64,000 nucleotides of DNA, taken from assembly GCA_964444685.1 (NCBI GenBank), contig CAYUIG010000013.1, positions 1 through 64,000 on the forward strand. The letters are read 5' to 3'. The translations under genes and the position numbers were made by a program. This document shows, one piece after another, positions 17,284 to 25,515 of the stretch; the first letter of the stretch is position 1; each line of letters starts with the position of its first letter. The notes beneath the pieces were generated by a model. It had not been told where the DNA came from, searched no databases, and saw nothing but the letters and a program-made list of their open reading frames with translations. This stretch comes from CAYUIG01 sp964444685. GTDB taxonomy: Bacteria; Gemmatimonadota; Gemmatimonadetes; Longimicrobiales; RSA9.

Positions 17284-17760
17284 GACCAGCGGGCGACCTG
17301 TAGGACCAGCGGGCGACCTGTAGGACCAGCGGGCGACGGACGGCGGGCGACATATTCGGGCGACATACTCGGGCGACATACGGCGGGTTGTTGCGGCGGG
17401 TTTGTGAGGCGGGACCGAACAGAATCGACCCACCGCCCTGCCCACATTGCATCGCGGTCGGTTCGGTTCGTGTGGCGAACACAATCGACCGCGATCTCGT
17501 GCGGCGGCGAAAATGGTGGACACTTGTGTTCGCGGGACGAACGATAGTGACCACCTGCGCCCGCATTTCCCGCCGTGGGACGATTTTGTTCGCCGCACTC
17601 ACAGTTCCCGCGGTCCCGCCGTGCCCGTCGTGCGTCGCCCGTCGTGAAGTCGCCCGTAGTGAGTCGCCCGCCGTAAGTCGCCCGCTGGTCCTGACAGGTC
17701 GCCCGCTGGTCCTATCAGGTCGCCCGCTGGTCCTATCAGGTCGCCCGCTGGTCCTGACAG
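17272..17760. repeat. Giant imperfect palindrome with inverted tandem arrays (element C)
   Basis: The 531-bp space between the BON gene and valS is almost entirely one inverted repeat centred near 17504-17516. Outer left: three 20-bp units CCTGTAGGACCAGCGGGCGA (17277-17336). Outer right: four 21-bp units TCGCCCGCTGGTCCTATCAGG (17678-17760), the reverse complement with one extra base. Inner arms carry four GGGCGAC heptamers on the left (about 17330-17380) and four GTCGCCC on the right (about 17625-17685), at matching spacing. The core has six copies of a GAACANAATCGACC-like 14-mer placed in exact mirror positions around 17504. A frame is open through the right array, but it only translates the repeat. 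Confidence 0.9.
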
Positions 17761-17765
17761 CGGAA

Positions 17766-17795
17766 TTGACGCCCTCCCAGCCGTCCGGCTATGCT
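17766..17795 (+). promoter_or_regulatory. Putative valS promoter
   Basis: TTGACG (17766-17771), 18-nt spacer, TATGCT (17790-17795). It sits immediately after the palindromic element and 25 nt before the chosen valS start. Confidence 0.5.
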
Positions 17796-17820
17796 ACCGG
17801 ACTGAACCCGAGGGATGTCG

Positions 17821-20523
17821 ATGACGGAACCGCTTCCGCCGCAATACGATCCGAAGCAGGTCGAAACCGAACTCTACCGCGAGTGGGAGGAGGGCGGATG
17901 GTTCCGTGCGGACCCGGGCCGTGTGCGGTCGGGCGAGCGTGAGCCGTACGTGATCGTGATACCGCCGCCGAACGTGACGGCGGTGCTGCACATGGGTCAC
18001 GGCCTGAACAACACGATTCAGGACGTGCTCACGCGCTGGCGTCGGATGCAGGGGCGTGAGGCGCTCTACCTGCCGGGCACCGATCACGCCGGGATCGCGA
18101 CGCAGAACGTCGTCGAGCGGCTGATCGCGCAGGAAGGTCTGACGCGTGACGACCTCGGACGCGAGAAGTTCGTCGAGCGTGTCTGGGAGTTCGTGGACCG
18201 CACGGGTTCGACGATCCTCGAGCAGCTGCGCGCGATCGGCTGTTCGTGCGACTGGTCGCGCACGCGCTTCACGCTGGAGCCCGGCCTGTCGCGCGCGGTG
18301 CGGGAGGTGTTCGTCCGGCTCTACGAGAAGGACCTGATCTACCGCGGCCACTATATCATCAACTGGTGCCCGCGCTGCCTGACCGCGCTGTCGGATGAAG
18401 AAGCCGAGGGCGAGGAGACGCGCGGGAAGCTGTATCACCTGCGCTACCCCGTGGCCGAAGGATCCGGCGCGGGCCTGCCGACGCTGCCGGACGGACGTCC
18501 GTACATCACCGTGGCGACGACGCGTCCGGAGACGATGCTGGGCGACACCGCCGTCGCGGTGCACCCGACGGATGCACGTTATCGCGGACTGGCGGGCGGG
18601 CGTGTGGAGCTGCCACTCACCGGCCGTACGATCCCCGTCATCATCGATGACTACGTCGACCCGGAGTTCGGGAGTGGCGCGGTGAAGATCACTCCGGCGC
18701 ACGATCCGAACGACTTCGAGGTCGCACAGCGTCACGATCTCGAGGCGCTGGACGTGATGACGCCGTCCGCGGCGATGAACGATGCGGTGCCCGAAGCCTT
18801 CCGCGGCCTGGATCGTTTCGAGGCGCGCGAGCGCGTGGTCGAGGCACTGCGTGCAGCCGGGCTGCTCGATCGGATCGAGGAGCACACGCATTCCGTGCCG
18901 CACTGCTACCGGTGCGACACGATCGTCGAGCCGCGCCTTTCGGATCAGTGGTTCGTGCGCATGAAGCCGCTCGCCGAGCCGGCGCTCGCCGCGTCGGTAA
19001 ACGGCACGTTGCGCCTGACGCCGGACCGCTGGAAGAAGGTGTACGAGCACTGGCTCGAGAACATCCGCGACTGGTGCATCTCCCGTCAGCTTTGGTGGGG
19101 CCATCGCATCCCCGTGTGGTACTGCGACTGCGGCGAGGTGATCGTGGCGCGCGAGGATCCGGATCGCTGTCCGAAGTGCGGCGGCGCCGCGCTCGAGCAG
19201 GACCCGGACGTGCTCGATACCTGGTTCTCCTCATGGCTCTGGCCGTTCTCCACGATGGGCTGGCCGGATGACACGGAGGATCTCGCCGCGTTCTATCCGA
19301 CGCACGCACTGGTCACCGCGCCCGAGATCCTGTTCTTCTGGGTCGCGCGCATGGTGATGGCGGGCTACGAGTTCATGGGCGAGGCGCCGTTCCGTGACGT
19401 CTACCTGACGGGCACGGTGCGCGACCTGAAGGGTCGCAAGATGTCGAAGTCGCTGGGCAACGGCATCGACCCGCTCGAGGTGGTGCAGCGCTACGGCGCG
19501 GATGCGCTGCGCTGGACGGTGCTCGCGCGCGCCGGGCTCGGCACCGACCTCTTCATGGATCACGAGGACCTCGACAGCACGTTCGCGGACGGCCGCAACT
19601 TCGTGAACAAGCTCTGGAACGCGGGCCGCTTCGCGCTCATGAACGTGGGTAGTGACGTGCCGTCCGTCGAAGCTGTCGAAGCGGACCTCGAGGTGGCCGA
19701 TCGCTGGATCCTGTCGCGGCTGAACGCGTGTGCGGCCGAAGTCACGCGCGAGCTGGAGGGCTTCCGATTCCAGCAGGCGAGCGAAACCGCCTATCACTTC
19801 TTCTGGGGTGAGCTGGCCGACTGGTACCTCGAGCTCGTGAAACCGCGTCTGCGCGGCGAGGCGGGGGAGCGGAGTCGTGCGGCGGCCGAAGCCGTTCTCG
19901 TCGAGGTGCTCGACGGCATCATGCGACTGCTGCATCCGATGGTGCCGTTCATCACGGAAACACTCTGGCGTCGCCTGCCCGGACGCACGGGCGCGCTGGT
20001 AGCGGCGGCGTGGCCGGCGGTGCGTGCGGACCGCGAGGCTGCGGATGCCGAGTCGCAGATGGCGGAGCTCATGGAGCTCATCGGTGCCATTCGCGCGCTG
20101 CGGTCGGAGTACAACGTGCCGGCGAGCGCACGCGTGGACGTCTGGGTTACGAACGTCGGTGCGCCGCTAGGGAGCGCGCTCGGTGCGGAGGGCCGCGCCG
20201 TGCACCGGCTCGCACGCGTGGAGAACCTCCAGTCGAACGGCGCCGTGCCTCCGGGCCGTGCGGGCGCGCACGCGGTACTGAAGAGCGGCGCCGACGTGTT
20301 CGTCGCGCTCGAGGGTGTGATCGACGTTGCGCGCGAGCGCCAGCGGCTGTCGGCCGAGCTCGAGCGTATCTCGGGGCAGCTCACCAGTCTCGAGGCGCGC
20401 CTCGCCAATCCCGGTTTCGTCGAGCGCGCGCCCGCCGAGGTCGTGGCGCGCGAGCGCGAGAAGGCGGAGTCATGGCGCGTGCAGCGGGAGCGGCTCTCCG
20501 GCAAGCTGGCAGCGCTCGGGTGA
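17821..20523 (+). CDS. valS: Valyl-tRNA synthetase
   Basis: This class Ia synthetase charges tRNA-Val. It is about 900 residues, usual for ValS. Seen: PPPNVTAVLHMGHGLNN (HIGH box), GTDHAGIATQ, the zinc-ribbon-like CDCGEVIVAREDPDRCPKC, the CP1 editing region (TTRPETMLGDTAVAV), GRKMSKSLGNGIDP (KMSKS box), the anticodon-binding helices and a C-terminal coiled-coil tRNA-binding arm. The ATG at 17821 is preferred over 17815 because the GAGGG ribosome site (17810-17814) abuts 17815 but is 6 nt from 17821. The stop overlaps the next gene's GTG. Confidence 0.97.
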   Translation: MTEPLPPQYDPKQVETELYREWEEGGWFRADPGRVRSGEREPYVIVIPPPNVTAVLHMGHGLNNTIQDVLTRWRRMQGREALYLPGTDHAGIATQNVVERLIAQEGLTRDDLGREKFVERVWEFVDRTGSTILEQLRAIGCSCDWSRTRFTLEPGLSRAVREVFVRLYEKDLIYRGHYIINWCPRCLTALSDEEAEGEETRGKLYHLRYPVAEGSGAGLPTLPDGRPYITVATTRPETMLGDTAVAVHPTDARYRGLAGGRVELPLTGRTIPVIIDDYVDPEFGSGAVKITPAHDPNDFEVAQRHDLEALDVMTPSAAMNDAVPEAFRGLDRFEARERVVEALRAAGLLDRIEEHTHSVPHCYRCDTIVEPRLSDQWFVRMKPLAEPALAASVNGTLRLTPDRWKKVYEHWLENIRDWCISRQLWWGHRIPVWYCDCGEVIVAREDPDRCPKCGGAALEQDPDVLDTWFSSWLWPFSTMGWPDDTEDLAAFYPTHALVTAPEILFFWVARMVMAGYEFMGEAPFRDVYLTGTVRDLKGRKMSKSLGNGIDPLEVVQRYGADALRWTVLARAGLGTDLFMDHEDLDSTFADGRNFVNKLWNAGRFALMNVGSDVPSVEAVEADLEVADRWILSRLNACAAEVTRELEGFRFQQASETAYHFFWGELADWYLELVKPRLRGEAGERSRAAAEAVLVEVLDGIMRLLHPMVPFITETLWRRLPGRTGALVAAAWPAVRADREAADAESQMAELMELIGAIRALRSEYNVPASARVDVWVTNVGAPLGSALGAEGRAVHRLARVENLQSNGAVPPGRAGAHAVLKSGADVFVALEGVIDVARERQRLSAELERISGQLTSLEARLANPGFVERAPAEVVAREREKAESWRVQRERLSGKLAALG

Positions 20524-21698
20524 GACGGTTCCTCCTGCTCGCGATCGTCTGGATCGCGTGCGCGCGGCCGTACCCGCCGCCCGGCGGTGAGCCGGACCAG
20601 CTTGCGCCCGCGATCATTGCGACGACGCCCGAGCCGCTCGCCATCGTTCCCGACTTCACCGGCCCCGTCATCTTCCAGTTCGACGAGCGTATCAGCGAGC
20701 GCGGCATAAGTGACGCACTCGTCATCGTTTCACCGGCCACGGGTGACTTCTCGGTGAAGCGCGGGCGCAGCGAGATCGAGATCAGCCTCGAAGGTGGTTG
20801 GCGGCCGAACACGGTCTATCGTGTCGTGCTGCTGCCCGGCGTGCGCGACCTCTTCAACAATGAGCGGCGCGAGCCCGCGGAGCTCGTGTTCTCGACAGGC
20901 GCCGATCTCACGGACGCCGCGATCGCGGGATTCGTCATGGACCGCATCACCGGCGAAGCTGCGGATGGCGTCGTAGTGGAGGCGGTGCAGCGGACGGACA
21001 GCGTACGCTACGTTACGGTGGGCGACACGGCCGCGTTCTTCGCCCTCACGCACCTCCCGGTGGGAACGTACGACGTGCGTGCGTGGGTGGATGGGAACGG
21101 CAACCTGCGGCTCGATCCGAGCGAGCCCCTGGCGCGCAGCACGGCGATCACGCTCAACACACCGGCCGACACGCTCCCGGTCGAGCTCACGGTCGTGCCG
21201 CAGGACACGACGCCCGCACGGCTCATGGGGGCGCGTGCGGTGGACAGCATGGCGGTGCAGCTCCAGTTCGACGACTACCTCGAGCTCGATCCGACGCTGC
21301 CGCCCACGCAGGTGTCTCTGCTGCAGCTCCCGGACAGCGTGCCTATACCGGGAACGGGTACGATCGTGCACCCCGTGGTGCACGAAGCGCGTCAGCGGGC
21401 GGCCGCGGATACGAGCGCGGCCGACACGGCGCGCGTGGCCGCGCCGATCGCAGGCAGGCGGCCCGAGCCGACGGATACACTCGCGCTGCGGCCGACGCGC
21501 GAACTGGTCTTCGTGCCGCCGCGGCCGCTTCCACCCGGCACACGATTCCTGATCACGGTTGGATCGGTCCTCAACGTCTCGACCCGCTACGGCGGTGGCG
21601 GTACGGCAGAGTTCGAGACGCCCGAGCCCGCGCCGCCGCCCGCACAGCGCGACACCGGTACCGCATGGCCGATCTCCGCCGCGAGATCCCGGCGGTAG
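20520..21698 (+). CDS. Putative lipoprotein with bacterial Ig-like domain
   Basis: A protein of about 392 residues starting at a GTG that overlaps the valS stop (GTGA). The N-terminus (RRFLLLAIVWIAC) looks like a lipoprotein signal with Cys about residue 14. The first domain (about 25-125) matches the bacterial Ig-like (Ig_5/SbsA) pattern: PAIIATTPEPLAIVPDFTGPVIFQFDERI, ending with ELVFSTG. The second is a carboxypeptidase-regulatory-like beta domain (GFVMDRITGEAADGVVVEAV ... LPVGTYDVRAWVDGNGN). The C-terminal third returns to an Ig-like pattern interrupted by a low-complexity insert. It is probably an outer-membrane or periplasmic surface protein; its role is unknown. Its 3' end overlaps selA by 34 nt. 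Confidence 0.82.
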   Translation: MRRFLLLAIVWIACARPYPPPGGEPDQLAPAIIATTPEPLAIVPDFTGPVIFQFDERISERGISDALVIVSPATGDFSVKRGRSEIEISLEGGWRPNTVYRVVLLPGVRDLFNNERREPAELVFSTGADLTDAAIAGFVMDRITGEAADGVVVEAVQRTDSVRYVTVGDTAAFFALTHLPVGTYDVRAWVDGNGNLRLDPSEPLARSTAITLNTPADTLPVELTVVPQDTTPARLMGARAVDSMAVQLQFDDYLELDPTLPPTQVSLLQLPDSVPIPGTGTIVHPVVHEARQRAAADTSAADTARVAAPIAGRRPEPTDTLALRPTRELVFVPPRPLPPGTRFLITVGSVLNVSTRYGGGGTAEFETPEPAPPPAQRDTGTAWPISAARSRR

Positions 21699-23038
21699 AC
21701 CGGCTGCTCGGCAGCCCGTCCTTCGCTCCGCTGCTCGCGGCGTCGCCGCGTACGCTCGTGCATGCCGCGCTGATGCGTGTGCAGCAGCGCCTGCGCGAAC
21801 GCATCGGCAACGGCGTCCCCGCACCCGACGGATTCAAGGATCCGGAATGGTACGCGCGCGAGACGGAAGCCGAGCTCGCGTCACTGCGCCGGCCATCGCT
21901 CCGGCCGGTGATCAACGCTACTGGTGTCGTGCTGCACACCAACCTCGGCCGCGCTCCACTCGCGGACGCTGCGATCGACGCCATCATCCGGACCGCGCGC
22001 GGCTACTCGACGCTCGAGTACGACATCGAACGCGGTGCGCGCGGGTCGCGCTACGACCACTGCGCCGGACTGCTGTGCCGGCTCACCGGAGCAGAAGCGG
22101 CGCTGGTCGTGAACAACAACGCCGCCGCGCTCGTGCTCGCGCTGAACACGCTCGCGCAGGGCAGGGACGCGGTCATCAGCCGTGGCGAGCTCGTGGAGAT
22201 CGGCGGGTCGTTCCGCATTCCCGACATCATGAGCCGGAGCGGCGCACGCATGGTCGAGGTGGGTGCAACCAACCGCACGCATCTCGCCGATTACGAGCGC
22301 GCACTCGGGCCCGGCACCGCGCTGATCCTCAAGGTTCACCCGTCCAACTTCCGGATGCGCGGCTACACGTCGGACGTATCCGTTCCGGAGCTCGCGCATC
22401 TCGCCGTGCAGCACGGCGTTGCCGTGCTCGAGGACCTGGGCTCCGGCCTGCTGATTCCAGCGGAGGCGCTCGGCATACCGCCCGAGCGGACGGCGCGCCA
22501 GTCGCTCGAGGAAGGCGCTACGGTCGTCACCATGTCGGGTGACAAGCTGCTAGGCGGCCCGCAGGCGGGCATCATCCTTGGCAAAGCGGAGGCCATCGAA
22601 GCGATGCGCCGCAACCCGCTGTGCCGCGCGCTGCGCGTCGACAAGCTCACGCTCGCGGCGCTGGAAGCCACGCTGTCGCTGTACGCCGAGGAACGTGCGC
22701 TCGAGCTGCCGGCGCTGCGCATGCTCGCCGCACCGATCGAGGAGCGGGAGCGTCGTGCGCGCGCGTTCGCCGATGCCCTGCGCGGGCGCGGCGTCCAGGC
22801 GGACGTGATCCCGGGTGATTCGGCTGCGGGTGGCGGCGCACTGCCGGAAGCGCCGCTCCCCGGTTGGCAGGTGCACATCGAGGGTGACGCGACACGCATC
22901 GAAGAGCGGCTCCGTCTCGGCGAGCCGCCCGTCGTGGCGCGCATCGCGGATGGCCGCGTGCTGATCGACCTGCGCACGGTTCTGCCCGACGAAGAGAACG
23001 TGCTGTTGGAGGCGGTGATCGCCGCCGCGGGAACGTAA
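21665..23038 (+). CDS. selA: L-seryl-tRNA(Sec) selenium transferase
   Basis: This PLP enzyme converts Ser-tRNA(Sec) to Sec-tRNA(Sec) with selenophosphate. It is 457 residues, normal for SelA. Seen: the N-terminal IPAVDRLLGS, RPVINATGVVLHTNLGRAPL, GYSTLEYDIERGARGSRYDH, VVNNNAAALVLALN, SRGELVEIGGSFRIPDIM, EVGATNRTHLADYE and the PLP-lysine motif TMSGDKLLGGPQAG. The ATG at 21665 fits the family's N-terminus; the open frame runs further upstream but overlaps the lipoprotein in another frame. selB, selD and selC are not in this window. The presence of selA implies the organism makes selenoproteins. Confidence 0.95.
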   Translation: MADLRREIPAVDRLLGSPSFAPLLAASPRTLVHAALMRVQQRLRERIGNGVPAPDGFKDPEWYARETEAELASLRRPSLRPVINATGVVLHTNLGRAPLADAAIDAIIRTARGYSTLEYDIERGARGSRYDHCAGLLCRLTGAEAALVVNNNAAALVLALNTLAQGRDAVISRGELVEIGGSFRIPDIMSRSGARMVEVGATNRTHLADYERALGPGTALILKVHPSNFRMRGYTSDVSVPELAHLAVQHGVAVLEDLGSGLLIPAEALGIPPERTARQSLEEGATVVTMSGDKLLGGPQAGIILGKAEAIEAMRRNPLCRALRVDKLTLAALEATLSLYAEERALELPALRMLAAPIEERERRARAFADALRGRGVQADVIPGDSAAGGGALPEAPLPGWQVHIEGDATRIEERLRLGEPPVVARIADGRVLIDLRTVLPDEENVLLEAVIAAAGT

Positions 23039-23592
23039 TGGCGCGGCCGGCGGCATTCGTCGACCGCGACGGCACCGTCATCGTCGAGAGGGAGTACCTC
23101 TCCGACCCGGCGGGCGTCGAGCTGATCGAAGGTGCGGCGGGTGCGCTCGCACGGCTGCACAATGCCGGCTACGCGCTCGTGATGGTAACGAATCAGTCGG
23201 GCATCGCGCGCGGACTGTATGACTTCAATGCGTACGAAGCGGTGCAGCAGCGGGTGGAGATGCTCCTGAATCAGGAAGGCGTGCGGCTCGATGCCGTGTA
23301 CATGTGTCCACACCACCCCGACTTCACGGGGCCGTGCGACTGCCGGAAGCCGGGGACGGCGCTGTTCGAGCGTGCAGCGGCAGAGCACGACCTCGATCTG
23401 CGCCGTTCCGTATTCATCGGGGACCGCCTCTCGGACGTGATTCCGGCGGAGAAGCTGGGTGGGCGGGCATGGCTCGTGCGCACCGGGTACGGTGAAGCGG
23501 AAGCGCCCCGGGCCGGTCGCGGCGTCCGGGTCGCCAGGGACCTCTCCGAGGCGGCCCGGGAAGTGGCTGGCGCCGGGGCACGGGAAGGTTGA
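23038..23592 (+). CDS. gmhB: D-glycero-beta-D-manno-heptose 1,7-bisphosphate 7-phosphatase
   Basis: A HAD-superfamily histidinol-phosphatase-type enzyme of 184 residues. It removes the C7 phosphate in the ADP-heptose route to LPS core, which would fit a diderm envelope. Seen: nucleophile motif AAFVDRDGTVI, motif II VMVTNQSGIARG, the zinc loop CPHHPDFTGPCDCRKPG (Cys/His ligands) and motif IV FIGDRLSDVIPAEKLG. The ATG shares a base with the selA TAA (TAATG), so it is coupled to selA without an obvious pathway link. Paralogous histidinol phosphatases share this fold, so the substrate is inferred. Confidence 0.88.
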   Translation: MARPAAFVDRDGTVIVEREYLSDPAGVELIEGAAGALARLHNAGYALVMVTNQSGIARGLYDFNAYEAVQQRVEMLLNQEGVRLDAVYMCPHHPDFTGPCDCRKPGTALFERAAAEHDLDLRRSVFIGDRLSDVIPAEKLGGRAWLVRTGYGEAEAPRAGRGVRVARDLSEAAREVAGAGAREG

Positions 23593-23617
23593 CACTCGTG
23601 GCGCGAGCGTCTAGCGT
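23589..23617 (+). promoter_or_regulatory. Putative promoter of the A-type Fe-S carrier gene
   Basis: TTGACA (23589-23594), 17-nt spacer, TAGCGT (23612-23617), starting over the gmhB stop codon and 81 nt upstream of the start codon. Confidence 0.55.
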
Positions 23618-23698
23618 GGAGCGGATCGTTGGCGATCCGGACCGACCCGGTCGGCCCGGTGTATCACGCGCCAGGACAAGTTCTTCGGAGGAGTGGCG

Positions 23699-24028
23699 AT
23701 GACCATCACGGTCACCCCGACAGCAGCGGCAGAAGTTCAGAAGTTCATGTCGGAGCAGGGCGCCCAGGCTGAGGCGGGCCTGCGCGTGGCGGTGCTGCCC
23801 GGCGGCTGTTCCGGATTCCAGTACGGCCTGAACATCGAGGATGAGGCCCAGGACGACGACGAGATCCTGGAGTGCAACGGTCTGCGGCTCTTCGTCGACC
23901 CGTTCTCGAGCCAGTATCTGGACGGCGTCGAGATCGACTACGTCACGACGATGATGGGCGCCGGGTTCACCTTCAAGAACCCGAATGCTACCGGCGGCTG
24001 CGGCTGCGGCAGCTCCTTCACCGCCTGA
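23699..24028 (+). CDS. erpA: A-type iron-sulfur cluster carrier/insertion protein (IscA/ErpA family)
   Basis: A 109-residue HesB/IscA-family protein that passes Fe-S clusters to apo-proteins. The three ligand cysteines are present: GGCSGFQYGL, then CGCGSSF at the C-terminus. The body TAAAEVQKFM, LRVAVLPGGCSGFQ, YLDGVEIDYV and GAGFTFKNPNA is typical. The ATG at 23699 is preferred: GGAGGAG (23687-23693) is optimally placed for it, whereas the in-frame GTG at 23693 lies inside that site. IscA, ErpA and SufA cannot be told apart from sequence alone. An intrinsic terminator follows, so it is a monocistronic unit. Confidence 0.94.
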   Translation: MTITVTPTAAAEVQKFMSEQGAQAEAGLRVAVLPGGCSGFQYGLNIEDEAQDDDEILECNGLRLFVDPFSSQYLDGVEIDYVTTMMGAGFTFKNPNATGGCGCGSSFTA

Positions 24029-24051
24029 TCGCTGCTGCGCTCGGTATGATG

Positions 24052-24090
24052 AGGGCCCGCGGGGTGTCGACTCCGCGGGCCCTTTCTGTT
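24052..24090 (+). terminator. Rho-independent terminator after the A-type carrier gene
   Basis: A perfect 11-bp stem AGGGCCCGCGG / CCGCGGGCCCT with a 10-nt loop, then TTCTGTT. Confidence 0.85.
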
Positions 24091-24102
24091 CCCCCCGATC
24101 AG

Positions 24103-24131
24103 TGGCTTCCTCGCCGGAAGTGGCCTACCTT
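24103..24131 (+). promoter_or_regulatory. Weak promoter candidate placing the MBL gene on a near-leaderless transcript
   Basis: TGGCTT (24103-24108), 17-nt spacer, TACCTT (24126-24131). The -10 ends only 6 nt before the ATG at 24138, and no ribosome-binding site is visible, so translation would be leaderless if this promoter is real. Confidence 0.3.
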
Positions 24132-24137
24132 CCGCAC

Positions 24138-24797
24138 ATGGAGCGAATCGAAATCCGCACGTTCGTGTCGCCGCGCTTCGGTCAGAATGCGTATCTCGCG
24201 CGTGCGCCGGAATCGGAGACGGCCGTCGCCATCGATCCGGGTGAGCGCGCGCACGACATGTCGAACGTGCTGAGCGCCGAGAACGTTCGCCTCGAGGCGG
24301 TGCTGCTGACGCACGCCCACGTGGATCACATCGAAGGGGTGGGTGCGCTGGTGGCGGAAACGGGTGCGCCGGTCCATCTGCATCCGGCCGACCGCGTTCT
24401 GTACGAGCGTGTTGGGGATCAGGCGATGATGCTCGGCCTGGATGCGCCGCGCATTCCGGCACCCGACCACGAGCTCGAGGACGGTGCCACGCTGAAGCTC
24501 GCGGGACTCGAACTCGCCGTCGTCCACGTGCCCGGTCACTCGCCGGGACACGTGCTGCTGTACTGCGCCGAGGCGGGTGTCGCGTTCGTAGGTGACGTGG
24601 TGTTCCAGGGCTCGATCGGCCGCACCGATCTGCCGGGCGGCAACTTCGCCGAGCTCATGCGCTCCATCCGCGAGCGCGTGCTGACGCTGCCCGACGAAAC
24701 GATGCTGCTCTCCGGGCACGGCCCGCCCACGACGGTCGGCCGCGAGCGCGTCGGCAATCCGTTCCTCGTCCCGAGCTTCGGAGGCGGCTTCGCGTGA
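24138..24797 (+). CDS. MBL-fold metallohydrolase (glyoxalase II-like)
   Basis: A 219-residue metallo-beta-lactamase-fold hydrolase. The dinuclear zinc motif is LLTHAHVDHIEG (HxHxDH), with further ligands in HVPGHSPGH, AFVGDVVF and LLSGHGPPT. It resembles the short glyoxalase II/YcbL-like group that cleaves thioesters such as S-lactoylglutathione or related thiol esters. It lacks the C-terminal HAGH domain of true GloB. The ATG at 24138 fits homologues; the upstream open frame runs through the terminator hairpin. It overlaps purN by GTGA, so the two are probably co-transcribed. Confidence 0.9.
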   Translation: MERIEIRTFVSPRFGQNAYLARAPESETAVAIDPGERAHDMSNVLSAENVRLEAVLLTHAHVDHIEGVGALVAETGAPVHLHPADRVLYERVGDQAMMLGLDAPRIPAPDHELEDGATLKLAGLELAVVHVPGHSPGHVLLYCAEAGVAFVGDVVFQGSIGRTDLPGGNFAELMRSIRERVLTLPDETMLLSGHGPPTTVGRERVGNPFLVPSFGGGFA

Positions 24798-25498
24798 CGG
24801 CGCGGCTCGCGGTGTTCGCGTCCGGAAGCGGCACCAACCTGCAGGCGATGCTCGACCACTTCGGAACGCGCGACAGCGCGGCGTCCGTGGAACTCGTCAT
24901 CAGCGACCGCGAAAGTGCGGCGGCGCTCGCGCGGGCCGAACGTGCCGGTGTCCGCGCCGAAGTGATTCCGTTCGCCAAACGGGATCCCGAGGAAGTGGCC
25001 GGCGCGCTGCTGGACGTCCTCGAAGCCGAACGCATCGACATCATCGCGCTCGCCGGATTCCTGCGGCTCATTCCTGCACGGATCATCGAACGCTATCGCG
25101 GCCGGATCGTGAACATCCATCCAGCGCTGCTGCCCGCGTTCGGCGGGCGCGGCATGTTCGGTGAACGTGTACACGAGGCGGTGCTCGCGAGCGGTTGCCT
25201 GGTGACGGGTGTCACGGTCCACTTCGTGACCGAGCACTACGATGAAGGGGCCGCGATCGCGCAGTGGCCCGTGCCGGTGCGGCCCGACGACACGGTCGCC
25301 TCGCTCGCCGCGCGCGTGCTGGCCGTCGAGCATCTGATCTATCCGCTGGCCATCGAGCGCCTCGTACACAGCCTTTCGGGCGACGCGCCCGCCGCACGTC
25401 TCGGCCCGCCCCGTTCCTTCGCGGCATCCGATTCCGCGGCGCCGACGTCCGCCGAGATCGCGCGGCTCGTGCACGCCGCACCCCGAACGTCTTCGTGA
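24794..25498 (+). CDS. purN: Phosphoribosylglycinamide formyltransferase
   Basis: This enzyme transfers a formyl group from 10-formyl-THF to GAR, the third step of purine synthesis. It is 234 residues with a GTG start overlapping the preceding TGA. Seen: FASGSGTNLQAMLDH (phosphate loop), VELVISDRE, the IVNIHPALLPAFGG motif with catalytic His, and GVTVHFVTEHYDEGAAIAQ with catalytic Asp. The C-terminal tail beyond about residue 195 is Ala/Pro-rich and longer than in E. coli PurN. purH follows 17 nt downstream. The fhs gene at 54.4 kb supplies the same formyl donor. Confidence 0.95.
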   Translation: MTARLAVFASGSGTNLQAMLDHFGTRDSAASVELVISDRESAAALARAERAGVRAEVIPFAKRDPEEVAGALLDVLEAERIDIIALAGFLRLIPARIIERYRGRIVNIHPALLPAFGGRGMFGERVHEAVLASGCLVTGVTVHFVTEHYDEGAAIAQWPVPVRPDDTVASLAARVLAVEHLIYPLAIERLVHSLSGDAPAARLGPPRSFAASDSAAPTSAEIARLVHAAPRTSS

Positions 25499-25515
25499 CC
25501 TGAATAGAACCGAGA

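Noticed and set aside
17388..17942. Plus-strand frame with repeated 'GRPLVLS' peptides
   Set aside because: It is only the 21-bp repeat read in frame, and it runs into valS in another frame.
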